Source: Pseudaquabacterium pictum
Lineage (GTDB): Bacteria > Pseudomonadota > Gammaproteobacteria > Burkholderiales > Burkholderiaceae_C
Reading direction: 5' to 3'
Assembly (NCBI RefSeq): GCF_005403045.1
Contig: NZ_BJCL01000002.1
Location: 590,940-654,939 of the forward strand
Length of the DNA stretch: 64,000 nt
In this document: positions 1 to 8,956 of the stretch, in pieces
Numbering within the stretch: position 1 is the stretch's first letter
How the letters are laid out: each line of letters starts with the position of its first letter
Notes under the pieces: generated by a model
Told to the model about the DNA's origin: nothing
The model's database searches: none
Seen by the model: the letters and a program-made list of their open reading frames with translations, nothing else
Position numbers and translations under genes: made by a program

Positions 1-1358
1 ACCGCATCCACCGGCTGAACCCGGCGCTCAACGCGATCGTCAACCTGGCGCCCGACGACAGCCTGCTGGCCCAGGCCGACGCCTGCGATGCCGAGCTGGC
101 CCAGGGCCGCAGCCGCGGCTGGATGCACGGCCTGCCGCAGGCCATCAAGGACACCGGCCATGCGCTGGGTTTTCCCAGCACGCTGGGCTGCAGCCTGCTG
201 AAGGACGTGATGCCGACGCAGGACAGCCTGATGACCGCGCGCATGAAGGCGGCCGGCTGCATCGTCGTCGGCAAGACCAACATGCCCGAGTTCGGCCTGG
301 GCTCGCACACCTTCAACGACCTGTTCGGCGCCACGCCCAATGCCTGGGATGCCGCGGTGACGGCCGGCGGCAGCAGCGGCGGCGCGGCGGTGGCCTTGGC
401 CCAGCGCCTGCTGCCGGTGGCCGACGGGTCGGACTTCATGGGCTCGCTGCGCAACCCGGCGGCCTGGGCGAACATCTTCGGTCTGCGGCCCAGCCAGGGC
501 CGGGTGCCGTTCTGGCCGGCGGCCGACACCTGGGTGGCCCAGCTGGGCACCGAAGGCCCGATGGCCCGCACCGTGGCCGACCTGGCGGCGCTGTTGTCCA
601 CCCAGGCCGGCGCCGACCCGCGCACGCCGCTGGCCATTGCCGAGGGGCCGCAGACCTTCACCGTGCCGCAGGGCCAGGCCGCGCTGGAAGCCTTGAGCGG
701 CCTGCGCGTGGGCTGGCTGGGCGATCTGCAGGGCCATCTGGCGATGGACGACGGCCTGCTGCCGGTGTGCGAAGAAGCCCTGGCCCGCATGGCTGCGCAG
801 GGCGCCATCGTCGAGCCCACGCCGCTGGGCTTCTCGGCCGACGCACTGTGGCAGGCCTGGCTGGTCTGGCGCCGCGCCCTGGTCGGCCCCAAGGTGGCGG
901 CACTGCTCAAGCAGCCCGGCGCCCGCGCCCACATCAAGACCGAGGCGCTGTGGGAGCACCGCCAGTCCACCACGCTGGGTTTCCTGGACTTCATGGCCGC
1001 CAGCGAGGTGCGCACCGCCTTCCACCAGCACCTGCTGGGCCTGTTCCAGCGCTTCGACGTGCTGGCCCTGCCGGCCACCCAGGTGTGGCCCTTCCCCATC
1101 GGCCAGCGCTGGCCGCGCAGCATCGCCGGCCGCACCATGGACACCTACCACCGCTGGATGGAGGTGACGCTGTACGCCACCTTCGCCGGCGCGCCGGCCA
1201 TCAGCGTGCCGGCCGGATTCCATGCCAACGGCCGCTGGCCCGCCGGCCTGCAGCTGATCGGCAGGCCGCAGGGCGATGCCGCGCTGCTGCGGGTGGCCGC
1301 CGGTTGCGAGGCCGCGTCGGCCAGCCTGCTGGCGCGCCGCCCGGACGCGCCCGCCTGA
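1..1358 (+). CDS. Amidase-signature family hydrolase (5' end outside window)
   Basis: The frame is open from the left edge; the residues before the first ATG (position 123) already look like the N-terminal helix of amidase-signature enzymes, so the true start lies outside. Counting from that ATG, the Ser-cisSer-Lys triad is visible: Lys9 in AIKD, cis-Ser84 in GGSSGG, and nucleophile Ser108 in GSLRNPA. The family hydrolyses carboxamides to acid and ammonia in the cytoplasm; the substrate cannot be read from sequence. The SDFMGSLRNP version of the nucleophile motif belongs to one amidase clade and does not imply inactivity. The sensor kinase gene follows on the same strand 64 bases later. Confidence 0.88.
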   Translation, partial: RIHRLNPALNAIVNLAPDDSLLAQADACDAELAQGRSRGWMHGLPQAIKDTGHALGFPSTLGCSLLKDVMPTQDSLMTARMKAAGCIVVGKTNMPEFGLGSHTFNDLFGATPNAWDAAVTAGGSSGGAAVALAQRLLPVADGSDFMGSLRNPAAWANIFGLRPSQGRVPFWPAADTWVAQLGTEGPMARTVADLAALLSTQAGADPRTPLAIAEGPQTFTVPQGQAALEALSGLRVGWLGDLQGHLAMDDGLLPVCEEALARMAAQGAIVEPTPLGFSADALWQAWLVWRRALVGPKVAALLKQPGARAHIKTEALWEHRQSTTLGFLDFMAASEVRTAFHQHLLGLFQRFDVLALPATQVWPFPIGQRWPRSIAGRTMDTYHRWMEVTLYATFAGAPAISVPAGFHANGRWPAGLQLIGRPQGDAALLRVAAGCEAASASLLARRPDAPA

Positions 1359-1422
1359 GCAGGCGGCGGCTGCAGCACAATTCCAGGGCCTGGGCGCCGT
1401 CGGCCCGCGTGGCATCCCTGCC

Positions 1423-4400
1423 GTGACCGACCTCACCACACCCACCTCCCGCACGCCGACGCTGATGACGGCGCTGGCCTATGTGCTGGCCGGCAAGCTG
1501 GCGCTGCTGCTGGCGGTCGGGCCCAGCAGCGCCACGCCGCTGTATCCCGGCGCCGGCATCGCACTGGCGGCGGCACTGGTGTACGGCCGGCCGGCGCTGC
1601 TGGGCGTGCTGGTCGGCGCCTTCCTCGTCAACCTGCCGCTGGGCGATGCGGCCGCCTTGTCCAGCCTGCCGGCGCTGGCTGCCGCGACCGTCAGCGCCGT
1701 GGGGGCAACGCTGCAGGCCGCCGTCGGCGCAGCGCTGGTGCGCTGGCGCATGCCCGGGCCGCTGCGGCTGGCCGAGCCGCGCGATGTGGCGCAGTTCTGC
1801 CTGTTCGGCGCCTCGCTGGCCTGCCTGATCAACGCCAGCCTGTCGGTGCCGGTGCTGGTGGCCCTGGGCACGGTGCCGGTGTCGGCCCTGCCGTTCACCT
1901 GGTGGACCTGGTGGGTGGGCGACACCCTGGGCGTGCTGATCGGCGCGCCGATCACGCTCACGCTGATCGGCCGGCCGGCGGCAGACTGGGTCGGCCGCCG
2001 GCTGACGGTGGCGCTGCCGCTGCTGGCGGCCACCGGGCTGCTGGCGGTGGCCACGGTGCTGGTGATGCGCTGGGACCAGCAGCGCAGCCAGAGCGTGTTC
2101 GAGCGGGATGCCGCCGCCGTCGCCGCCGCCATCGAGGCCCAGTTGCGCCACGCCAGCCTGGCACTGGAGGCCCTGCGCGGGCTGATGGTCGGTTCCGACG
2201 ATGTCAGCCCGCAGGAACTGCGGCGGGCCGCCGAGCCCTGGCTGGCGCTGCCGATCCAGCTGCAGGCCCTGGGCATCAGCCAGCGGGTGCCGCGGCAGGA
2301 CCTGGCGGCGTTTGAAGCCCAGGTGAGCCGCCAGCTGGGCCGGCCCTACCAGGTGTTCGACCGCCTGTCGCCGGCGGCGGCGGCACCGGGCCAGGCCTCC
2401 AGCGTGGCGGCCCGCGACACCGCCGATCCGGCCGACCCGGACGTGGTGGCCATCCGCATGATCGAGCCGCTGGCCAGCAATGCCGCGGCGCTGGGCGTCA
2501 ATGCACTGTCTATCCCCGCGGCCCGCGAGGCCATCCTGCGCGCCGCGGCCAGCGATGCGCCGGCGGCCACCAGCGGCTTCCTGCTGACCCAGGAGCCCGG
2601 TCAGCAGACGGGTGTGGTGCTGTACCGGGCGCTCTACGGCACCGTCCTGCCACCGACAGCCACCGCAGCGGAACGCCGCGCCGCACTGACGGGCGTGGCC
2701 TTCGTCACCATGCGCATGCAGCGCTCGGTCGAAGCCGGCATGCAGCAGGCCCTGCCCTACCTGCGCTGGTGCCTGTTCGACACCAACCCGGCCGCTGCGC
2801 GGCCGCATCTGGCCGGCGACACCGGCTGCGAGACCGCCGCCCCGCTGCCGCTGCAGCGCGAGACCACCATCGCGCTGGGTGGCCAGCGCTGGCTGCTGCG
2901 CATCAGCGCCGAGACCGGCACCGTCCCCGATGCCGGCCACAGCAATGCCTGGCTGTTCTCCACCGTCGGGTTGCTGTCGATGACCATGCTGGCGGCGTTG
3001 CTGCTGACGGTCACCGGCCGCACCCGGCGCATCGAGGACGCGGTGGACGAGCGCACCGCCGACCTGCGACGCGAGGCCGCCGAGCGGCAGCAGGCCGAGT
3101 CGGCGCTGCGCGCCAGCGAGGAGCGCTTCCGCAACATCTTCGACCATGCACCGATCGGCATCGTCTACGCCGACCTGGAGGGCCGCCTGCGCGACGCAAA
3201 CCCGCGGCTGCGCGAGATGCTGGGCTACCGCGGCCAGGCGCTGTCCGAGCGCAGCCTGGCCGAGCTGACCCACCCTGATGAGCGCGCCGAGGACGCCGAC
3301 GGCCTGGCCCGGCTGCTGGCCGGCGAGCTGCAGGAGTTCGAGCGCAATTCGCGCCTGGTGCACCGCGACGGCCAGACGCTGTCGGTGCGCATGAACTGGA
3401 GCGTGCTGCGCGGCCCCGACGGGTTGCCGCAGCGCCTGGTGGCCGTGGTCGAGGACATCACCGAGCAGTTGCGCCGCCAGGATGCCGAGCGCGGCCGGCA
3501 GGCGGCCGAATCGGCCAACCTGGCGAAGAACGAGTTCCTCTCGCGCATGAGCCACGAGCTGCGCACGCCGCTGAACGCCATGCTGGGCTTTGCCCAGCTG
3601 CTCGATCTGGACACCCGGCCGGCGCTGGCGCCACACCAGCATGCCTGGGCCGGCCAGATCCTGCAGGCCGGCTGGCACCTGCTGGAGATGATCAACGACA
3701 CGCTGGACCTGTCGCGCATCGACGCCGGCATGCTGCGCATGACGTTGGCGCCGGTGCCGCTGCGGGCGCTGGTGCAGCAGTGCGTGGGCATGATGGAGCC
3801 GGCAGCGGCGCGGCGCGACATCGGCATGCAGGTGCTGGTGCCCGACGACCGGCTGCAGGTGCTGGGCGACGAAACCCGGCTCAAGCAGGTGCTGACCAAC
3901 TTGCTGTCGAACGCGGTGAAGTACAACGTGCCGGGCGGCCAGGTGGTGGTGCACAGCCAGCGCCAGGCCGACGGCACGGTGGCGCTGCGGGTGCTGGACA
4001 CCGGCCTGGGACTGACCGATGCGCAGATGGCCAGCCTGTTCCAGCCGTTCAACCGGCTGGGGCGCGAGCAGGGCGACATCGAAGGCACCGGCATCGGCCT
4101 GGTGATCAGCCGCCGGCTGGCCGAGCTGATGGGCGGCAGCCTGGAGGCCGAGCGCACCGAGGGCCAGGGCGCCACCTTCGTGCTGACGCTGCCGGTGGCG
4201 CCGGCCGACGCCGGCCCCGACGCCGCGGCGCCCGCGCCCGACCTGCTGGACGTGCCCTACCGGCGACGCCGTGTGCACTACATCGAGGACAACGAGACCA
4301 ATGTCGAGGTGATGCGCGGCATCCTGGCGCAGCGCCCGCAGATCGCCATGAGCGTCTCGACACTGGGGCTGGACGGCCTGACCGCGGTGCGCAGCCGCCG

Positions 4401-4650
4401 GCCCGACCTGGTGCTGCTGGACATGAACCTGCCCGACGTGGACGGGCTGGAACTGCTGCGCGAGCTGCAGCGCGACCCGGACTGCGCCAGCATCCCGGTG
4501 GTGGTGGTGTCGGCAGACGCCACGCCGGCGCGCATCGAGGAGGCGCTGGCCAGCGGCGCCCGCCGCTACATGACCAAGCCGCTGAACCTGGGCAGCTTCC
4601 TGGGCATGCTCGACGAGCTGCTCGAAGGCATCGACAGCCGGTATGGCTGA
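1423..4650 (+). CDS. Hybrid sensor histidine kinase, MASE1-CHASE-PAS-HisKA-HATPase-REC
   Basis: Membrane signal-transduction protein of 1075 aa if it starts at GTG 1423; ATG 1465 is an alternative, and neither has a clear Shine-Dalgarno. Order from the N-terminus: MASE1 multi-span region (about 15-215), extracytoplasmic CHASE ligand domain (about 226-412), a membrane helix near 509-532, PAS/PAC (about 567-683), HisKA with the autophosphorylated His711 in SHELRTP, HATPase with N-box (LLSNAVKYN) and G boxes (DTGLGL, GTGIGL), and a C-terminal receiver with Asp1000 in LLDMNLPD. CHASE domains bind small molecules such as cytokinin-like compounds or peptides; the ligand here is unknown. No response regulator or output gene is adjacent, so phosphate is probably relayed to a distant partner. 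Confidence 0.9.
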   Translation: MTDLTTPTSRTPTLMTALAYVLAGKLALLLAVGPSSATPLYPGAGIALAAALVYGRPALLGVLVGAFLVNLPLGDAAALSSLPALAAATVSAVGATLQAAVGAALVRWRMPGPLRLAEPRDVAQFCLFGASLACLINASLSVPVLVALGTVPVSALPFTWWTWWVGDTLGVLIGAPITLTLIGRPAADWVGRRLTVALPLLAATGLLAVATVLVMRWDQQRSQSVFERDAAAVAAAIEAQLRHASLALEALRGLMVGSDDVSPQELRRAAEPWLALPIQLQALGISQRVPRQDLAAFEAQVSRQLGRPYQVFDRLSPAAAAPGQASSVAARDTADPADPDVVAIRMIEPLASNAAALGVNALSIPAAREAILRAAASDAPAATSGFLLTQEPGQQTGVVLYRALYGTVLPPTATAAERRAALTGVAFVTMRMQRSVEAGMQQALPYLRWCLFDTNPAAARPHLAGDTGCETAAPLPLQRETTIALGGQRWLLRISAETGTVPDAGHSNAWLFSTVGLLSMTMLAALLLTVTGRTRRIEDAVDERTADLRREAAERQQAESALRASEERFRNIFDHAPIGIVYADLEGRLRDANPRLREMLGYRGQALSERSLAELTHPDERAEDADGLARLLAGELQEFERNSRLVHRDGQTLSVRMNWSVLRGPDGLPQRLVAVVEDITEQLRRQDAERGRQAAESANLAKNEFLSRMSHELRTPLNAMLGFAQLLDLDTRPALAPHQHAWAGQILQAGWHLLEMINDTLDLSRIDAGMLRMTLAPVPLRALVQQCVGMMEPAAARRDIGMQVLVPDDRLQVLGDETRLKQVLTNLLSNAVKYNVPGGQVVVHSQRQADGTVALRVLDTGLGLTDAQMASLFQPFNRLGREQGDIEGTGIGLVISRRLAELMGGSLEAERTEGQGATFVLTLPVAPADAGPDAAAPAPDLLDVPYRRRRVHYIEDNETNVEVMRGILAQRPQIAMSVSTLGLDGLTAVRSRRPDLVLLDMNLPDVDGLELLRELQRDPDCASIPVVVVSADATPARIEEALASGARRYMTKPLNLGSFLGMLDELLEGIDSRYG

Positions 4651-4720
4651 GCCCGGACACAAAGCCTCCTGAGGAGGGTTTGTGCCTGGCGAAGCGGCCG
4701 AGCTCTGCGAGGCCGTGGGT
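4648..4720 (+). repeat. Dispersed hairpin-plus-core repeat, copy A
   Basis: A 73-nt unit that begins with the stop codon of the sensor kinase gene. It has a shared 11-nt lead (TGAGCCCGGAC), a 25-nt palindrome (4659-4683; ten-position arms with one mismatch, loop around TCCTGA) and a 37-nt core (4684-4720). The core differs at one base from a second copy at 10768-10840, whereas the hairpin arms differ at most positions but still pair. It fills the gap between two convergent genes, so it may act as a bidirectional terminator or be a REP-like element. No poly-U tract follows the hairpin on either strand. Confidence 0.75.
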
Positions 4721-4724
4721 AGGT

Positions 4725-5084
4725 TCAGGACTGCGCCTTGGCCGTCGGTGCATCCTTGGCCGGCTTCTTCGGCGCCGCCTCGCGCACCGGCTTGGCAGCG
4801 GCAGCCACCGGGGCGTAGGCGGCACCGGCCACCGTCAGCCCGTTCTGCGACAGCCGGGCCGCATTGCCCGGGCCCATGCCCGACACCCGCTCGACCAGGT
4901 CCTGCCAGCTCTTGAAGCTGCCCTGCTGGCGGGCGGTGAGGATCTTGCCCGACAGCGCCGGGCCGATGCCCTTGACGGCTTCCAGCTCGGCCGCGCTGGC
5001 CTGGTTGACGTCGGCCGCGGCGGCGCCCTGGCCGGCCAGCAGGGCCAGGGTGGTGACGATGGCGGTGATCAGGGAACGGATCAT
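4725..5084 (-). CDS. Exported ComEA-like helix-hairpin-helix protein
   Basis: A 119-aa protein starting at the ATG preceded by AGGAG; longer upstream frames lack family character. Residues 1-24 form a signal peptide ending in AAA. The rest carries a ComEA-type double helix-hairpin-helix (DVNQASAAELEAVKGIGPALS, roughly 25-80), a non-specific DNA-binding fold, then an Ala/Lys-rich tail ending in KAQS. Small ComEA-like proteins without the membrane anchor bind incoming DNA in the periplasm of naturally competent bacteria, but many such proteins have untested roles. It is divergent from rpoH and convergent with the sensor kinase gene. The pairing of HhH fold and signal peptide is clear; competence function is inference. 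Confidence 0.85.
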   Translation of the reverse strand: MIRSLITAIVTTLALLAGQGAAAADVNQASAAELEAVKGIGPALSGKILTARQQGSFKSWQDLVERVSGMGPGNAARLSQNGLTVAGAAYAPVAAAAKPVREAAPKKPAKDAPTAKAQS

Positions 5085-5234
5085 GGTGGGCTCCTGGGGT
5101 GGTTGGTGGATCAACCCGGGGCCTGTTGCCTGCCGGGTTGGAAGCCATTCTGCGAACCGGCCCCGGTCCTGACACTCCCTCCGGGGTGGGTGCCGAGGTG
5201 GGCCCACCAAGGGGAGAGGCCACCTGGAACGCAT

Positions 5235-5261
5235 TTAGCACTCACCGACCAGGAGTGCTAA
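5235..5261 (+). promoter_or_regulatory. CIRCE operator (HrcA binding site) over the rpoH promoter
   Basis: TTAGCACTC (5235-5243), nine-base spacer, GAGTGCTAA (5253-5261): a perfect match to the CIRCE inverted repeat bound by the heat-shock repressor HrcA. It lies 42 bases before the rpoH ATG. A sigma70-type promoter can be read within it: -35 TTAGCA (5235-5240), 18-bp spacer, -10 TAATAT (5259-5264). HrcA binding would therefore occlude RNA polymerase, making rpoH transcription itself heat-inducible through HrcA. Confidence 0.93.
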
Positions 5262-5303
5262 TATTCCTGCAACCAAGTCCTCCGGACCCTGTCAGAGGTA
5301 CCC

Positions 5304-6230
5304 ATGAACCTGTCCTCCACCGCCAACACTGCCCTGTCTGTCCGCGATCCGTGGGCCCTGGTGCCGTCTCTCGGCAACCTGGATGCCTACATCTCGGCCG
5401 TGAACCGGCTGCCGATGCTGACGCAGGAAGAGGAAACCCGCTTCGCCCGCCGCCTGCGGGATGACGCCGATGTCGAATCCGCCGGCCGGCTGGTGCTGTC
5501 GCACCTGCGCCTGGTGGTGTCGGTGTCGCGCCAGTACCTGGGCTACGGCCTGCCGCACGGTGACCTGATCCAGGAAGGCAACGTCGGACTGATGAAGGCC
5601 GTCAAGCGCTTCGACCCCGAGGCCGGCGTGCGTCTGGTCAGCTACGCGCTGCACTGGATCAAGGCCGAGATCCACGAGTACATCCTGAAGAACTGGCGCA
5701 TGGTCAAGCTGGCCACGACCAAGGCCCAGCGCAAGCTGTTCTTCAACCTGCGCTCGATGAAGCAAGGCCTGAAGAGCGACGCCAGCGACGCCAACGCCCA
5801 CCGCAACAACCTGTCGGCCGCCGAGATCGACAGCGTGGCCCGCGCGCTGAACGTCAAGCCGTCCGAGGTGATCGAGATGGAAACCCGCCTGTCGGGCGGT
5901 GATGTGGCGCTTGAGCCGCAGACCGACGACGGCGAGGAGAGCTACGCCCCGATCGCCTACCTGGCCGACGACAGCAGCGAGCCCACCCGCGTGCTGGAAG
6001 CCCGCCGGCGTGATGCCCTGTCCAGCGACGGTCTGGTGCGCGCGCTGGCGGTGCTGGACGACCGCAGCCGCCGCATCGTCGAGGAGCGCTGGCTGAAGGT
6101 CAACGACGACAGCTCGGGCGGCATGACGCTGCACGATCTGGCAGCCGAATACGGCGTCAGCGCCGAGCGCATCCGCCAGATCGAGGTGGCGGCGATGAAG
6201 AAGATGCGCAAGGCGATGGAAGCGGCCTGA
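5304..6230 (+). CDS. rpoH: RNA polymerase heat-shock sigma factor RpoH (sigma32)
   Basis: A 308-aa sigma70-family factor that directs RNA polymerase to heat-shock promoters. Region 2 is intact (GDLIQEGNVGLMKAVKRFDP, near residues 86-105; core-binding and -10 recognition), followed by the diagnostic RpoH box QRKLFFNLR (142-150), which separates it from RpoD and RpoS. Region 4 with the helix-turn-helix (LAAEYGVSAERIRQIE) is at the C-terminus. The ATG follows an AGAGG ribosome site. A CIRCE operator sits over its promoter, so HrcA probably represses it. It ends back to back with the convergent sco gene with no spacer. Confidence 0.97.
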   Translation: MNLSSTANTALSVRDPWALVPSLGNLDAYISAVNRLPMLTQEEETRFARRLRDDADVESAGRLVLSHLRLVVSVSRQYLGYGLPHGDLIQEGNVGLMKAVKRFDPEAGVRLVSYALHWIKAEIHEYILKNWRMVKLATTKAQRKLFFNLRSMKQGLKSDASDANAHRNNLSAAEIDSVARALNVKPSEVIEMETRLSGGDVALEPQTDDGEESYAPIAYLADDSSEPTRVLEARRRDALSSDGLVRALAVLDDRSRRIVEERWLKVNDDSSGGMTLHDLAAEYGVSAERIRQIEVAAMKKMRKAMEAA

Positions 6231-6848
6231 TCAGCCTGCCTCAGCCAGCAGCAGCTTCAGGTCGTCGGCCAGCGCCTGGGCGCCACTGCCGTAGCGGGTG
6301 AACAACCGCACCCGGCCGGTGGCATCGAAGATGTACGAGCCGGCGGTGTGGTCCACGGTGTAGCTGGTGTCGGTCTTGCCCGGCACCTTGTTGTAGAACA
6401 CCTTGAACTCCTTGGCCGCGGCTTGTGTCTGCTCCGGCGTGCCACGCAATCCGACGATGTCGGGGCCGAAGTTGGCGGCGTAGGCCTTCAACAGTTCGGC
6501 CGTGTCGCGCACCGGGTCGACGGTGACGAAGATGCCCTGCACCTTGGCGCCGGCCGGTCCCAGGCTGCGCTTGACCTCGGCCAGCTCGGCCATGGTGGTG
6601 GGGCAGACATCGGGGCATTGGGTGTAGCCGAAGAACACCACCACCACCTTGCCCTTGTAGTCGGACAGGCTGCGGGGCTGGCCGTCGGGATCGCTCAGCG
6701 TCAGGCTGCGGGCGTACTCGGCGCCGGTGATGTCGATGGCCTTGAAGGCAGGCTTGCTGCCGCCGGGCAGGACGCCGTCGCAACCAGCCAGCGCAGCAGC
6801 CGCGGCCAGCAACAGCGCGCGGCGCGCGGGGATCGGGGTCAGAGCCAT
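6231..6848 (-). CDS. sco1: Sco1/SenC-family copper chaperone lipoprotein
   Basis: A 205-aa thioredoxin-fold protein that delivers copper to, or reduces, the CuA site of cytochrome c oxidase subunit II. A lipoprotein signal ends in LAGC with lipidated Cys23, so it is membrane-anchored facing the periplasm. The copper ligands are present: Cys78 and Cys82 in CPDVC, and His167 in VDHTAG. It is the last gene of the reverse-strand SURF1-ctaA-ctaB-sco run and overlaps the end of ctaB by 10 bases. Its stop codon abuts that of rpoH. Confidence 0.95.
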   Translation of the reverse strand: MALTPIPARRALLLAAAAALAGCDGVLPGGSKPAFKAIDITGAEYARSLTLSDPDGQPRSLSDYKGKVVVVFFGYTQCPDVCPTTMAELAEVKRSLGPAGAKVQGIFVTVDPVRDTAELLKAYAANFGPDIVGLRGTPEQTQAAAKEFKVFYNKVPGKTDTSYTVDHTAGSYIFDATGRVRLFTRYGSGAQALADDLKLLLAEAG

Positions 6849-7741
6849 GGCAGGGTGTAGTGGTCGATCAGCAGCGCCGCGAACAGCAGCGACAGGTGCC
6901 AGATCGAGAAGCGGAAGGTCTTGCGCGCCAGCGCGTCGCTGTAGTTGCGCCACAGCATCCAGCCGTAGACGATGAACCACACCCCCAGCACCACCGCGGC
7001 GGCCAGGTACAGCCAGCCGCTCATGCCGATGATGAAGGGCAGCAGCGTGGCGGCGAACAGCACCAGGGTGTAGAGCAGCACGTTCAGGCGTGTGAAGTCG
7101 CTGCCATGGGTGACCGGCAGCATCGGAAGGCCGGAGCGGCGGTAGTCTTCCACCCGGTACAGCGCCAGCGCCCAGAAGTGCGGCGGCGTCCACAGGAAGA
7201 TGATCAGCACCAGCGCCAGCGCCTCGGGGCCGACATCGTTGCGCATGGCGGCCCAGCCCAGCAGCGGCGGCATGGCGCCCGAAGCGCCGCCGATGACGAT
7301 GTTCTGCGGCGTCATCGGCTTGAGCACCACGGTGTAGACCACCGCATAGCCGACGAAGGTGGCGAAGGTCAGCCACATCGTCAGCGGGTTCACCCACCAG
7401 TACAGCAGCGCACTGCCCAGGCTGCACAGCACGGCCGAGAACAGCAGGGCCTGGGCGGTGCTGAGCTCACCCTTGGCGGTGGGGCGCCACGCGGTGCGGG
7501 CCATCTTGCTGTCGATGGCCTGCTCGACCAGGCAGTTGAAGGCCGCCGCGGCGCTGGCCACCAGCCAGATGCCGACGGTGGCCGGCAGCGCCAGCTGCAG
7601 GCTGGGCCAGCCGGGCTCGGCCAGCAGCATGCCGATGACCGCGCAGAAGACGATCAGTTGCACCACCCGGGGCTTGGTCAGCGCCAGGTATTGCCGCACG
7701 CGGCTGGCCGCGGGGCTGGGAGATAGGACGGAGGCAGTCAT
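6839..7741 (-). CDS. ctaB: Protoheme IX farnesyltransferase (heme O synthase)
   Basis: A 300-aa UbiA-family polytopic membrane enzyme that adds a farnesyl group to heme B, giving heme O for cytochrome oxidase. About eight or nine transmembrane segments are evident. The prenyl-diphosphate motif reads [15 protein letters not shown]: compared with the NxxxDxDID of E. coli CyoE, one Asp is Glu and another is Ala, while the last Asp and MxRT are kept. The second conserved loop is [16 protein letters not shown]. The ATG lies 17 bases after the ctaA stop codon. Confidence 0.95.
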   Translation of the reverse strand: MTASVLSPSPAASRVRQYLALTKPRVVQLIVFCAVIGMLLAEPGWPSLQLALPATVGIWLVASAAAAFNCLVEQAIDSKMARTAWRPTAKGELSTAQALLFSAVLCSLGSALLYWWVNPLTMWLTFATFVGYAVVYTVVLKPMTPQNIVIGGASGAMPPLLGWAAMRNDVGPEALALVLIIFLWTPPHFWALALYRVEDYRRSGLPMLPVTHGSDFTRLNVLLYTLVLFAATLLPFIIGMSGWLYLAAAVVLGVWFIVYGWMLWRNYSDALARKTFRFSIWHLSLLFAALLIDHYTLPWL

Positions 7742-7758
7742 CGGCAGAACCGCGGATT

Positions 7759-8946
7759 CTAGGAGGCCCGCGGCTGGCGGGCGCCAACCGCACCACCGCC
7801 CGCGGGCCGGCGGGCGACCGCCGGTGCCAAGGCCGTCACGCTCTGCGCCTGCCGCAGCCGCGCCCACAGCGAGGTCAGCACCGCCACCAGGCCGGCCGCG
7901 CCGACGCTGTGGGCCAGCGCCGCGGCAATCGGCCAGCCCAGCACCACGTTCGACAGCCCGCTGGCCAGCTGCCACAGCAGCAGGCCGCCCAGCGCCAGCG
8001 CATAGCGGCGGCCGACGGCATCGCCGCTGCGGCGCAACGCCACCGCCAGCGCCACGAGGGCCAGCACCAGCACCACCGCGAACAGCCGGTGCGCCATGTG
8101 GATGGCCACCAGCGCATCGAACGGCAGCGCGCCGCCCTGCCCCGTCTGGCCCAGATGGCGCAGCAGGGTGAAGCCGTGGGCGGCGTCCATCTGCGGCCAC
8201 CACTGGCCGTTGCAGGTGGGGAAGCCCTGGCAGGCCAGCACCGCGTAGTTGGTGCTGACCCAGCCGCCCAGGGCGATCTGCATGACCACCAGCGCCAGAA
8301 CCACCGCCACCCAGGCCGGTGCCAGCCGCTGCCGCGCCACCGCCAGCGGGCGGGCGCGGAAGGACTCATGCTGCAGCACGAGCAGGGCCAGCAGCAGCTG
8401 CGCGCCCAGCAGGTGCAGCGTGACGACCGCCGGATAGAGCTTCAGCGTGACGGTGTACTTGCCGAACGCCCCCTGCACCAGCACCCAGAACAGCGTGGCC
8501 GTGGCCCACCATGGCGAGTGCGGCAGCTGGTCGCGGGCACGCCAGGCCATGGCGGCAGCCACCAGGATCAACGCGCCCACCGCCATCGCCAGGTAGCGGT
8601 GCAGCATCTCGATCCAGGCCTTGCCGTGGGTCACCGGCCCGGTGGGCTGGGCGGCCTGGGCGGCGCTGATCTCGGCCTTGGCGCCCCAGGGACTCAGTTC
8701 GCCGTAGCAGCCGGGCCAGTCGGGGCAGCCCAGGCCGGAGTCGGTGAGCCGGGTGAAGGCGCCGACTGCGATCAGGTCGACGGTGAGGAACAGGATCAGC
8801 GCGGTCAGCGCGGCCAGCTTGCGCGGCAGCGGCGCACCGCGCTGGCGCAGCCACCACCAGGACAGTGGCAGCAGCGCGATCACCGCAGCCAGGCCCAGCA
8901 GGCGCAGCAGCGGGCTCCAGTCGATCAGGGCGTGGGCAGCATCCAT
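7759..8946 (-). CDS. ctaA: Heme A synthase (COX15/CtaA)
   Basis: A 395-aa eight-helix membrane enzyme that oxidises the C8 methyl of heme O to the formyl of heme A. The four heme-ligand histidines are visible at His116 (EMLHRY), His178 (TLHLLG), His286 (MAHRLF) and His346 (LAHSVG). Two extracytoplasmic cysteine pairs, Cys74/Cys80 (GCPDWPGC) and Cys239/Cys245 (ACQGFPTC), match the family. It is downstream of the Sco-like membrane protein by 10 bases and upstream of ctaB, the usual substrate-to-product arrangement. Confidence 0.96.
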   Translation of the reverse strand: MDAAHALIDWSPLLRLLGLAAVIALLPLSWWWLRQRGAPLPRKLAALTALILFLTVDLIAVGAFTRLTDSGLGCPDWPGCYGELSPWGAKAEISAAQAAQPTGPVTHGKAWIEMLHRYLAMAVGALILVAAAMAWRARDQLPHSPWWATATLFWVLVQGAFGKYTVTLKLYPAVVTLHLLGAQLLLALLVLQHESFRARPLAVARQRLAPAWVAVVLALVVMQIALGGWVSTNYAVLACQGFPTCNGQWWPQMDAAHGFTLLRHLGQTGQGGALPFDALVAIHMAHRLFAVVLVLALVALAVALRRSGDAVGRRYALALGGLLLWQLASGLSNVVLGWPIAAALAHSVGAAGLVAVLTSLWARLRQAQSVTALAPAVARRPAGGGAVGARQPRAS

Positions 8947-8956
8947 GGCGCGGGTC

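Noticed and set aside
1..1358. Inactive amidase because of the unusual SDFMGSLRNP motif
   Set aside because: The serine nucleophile, cis-serine and lysine are all present with the usual spacing; the surrounding variation is known in one amidase clade.
1201..5241. Very long reverse-strand open frame of more than 1300 codons across the sensor kinase gene
   Set aside because: It is a GC-bias shadow: low-complexity His/Gln/Arg/Ala composition, no domain, and it runs through the clearly coding sensor kinase, the repeat and comEA-like gene in the wrong frames.
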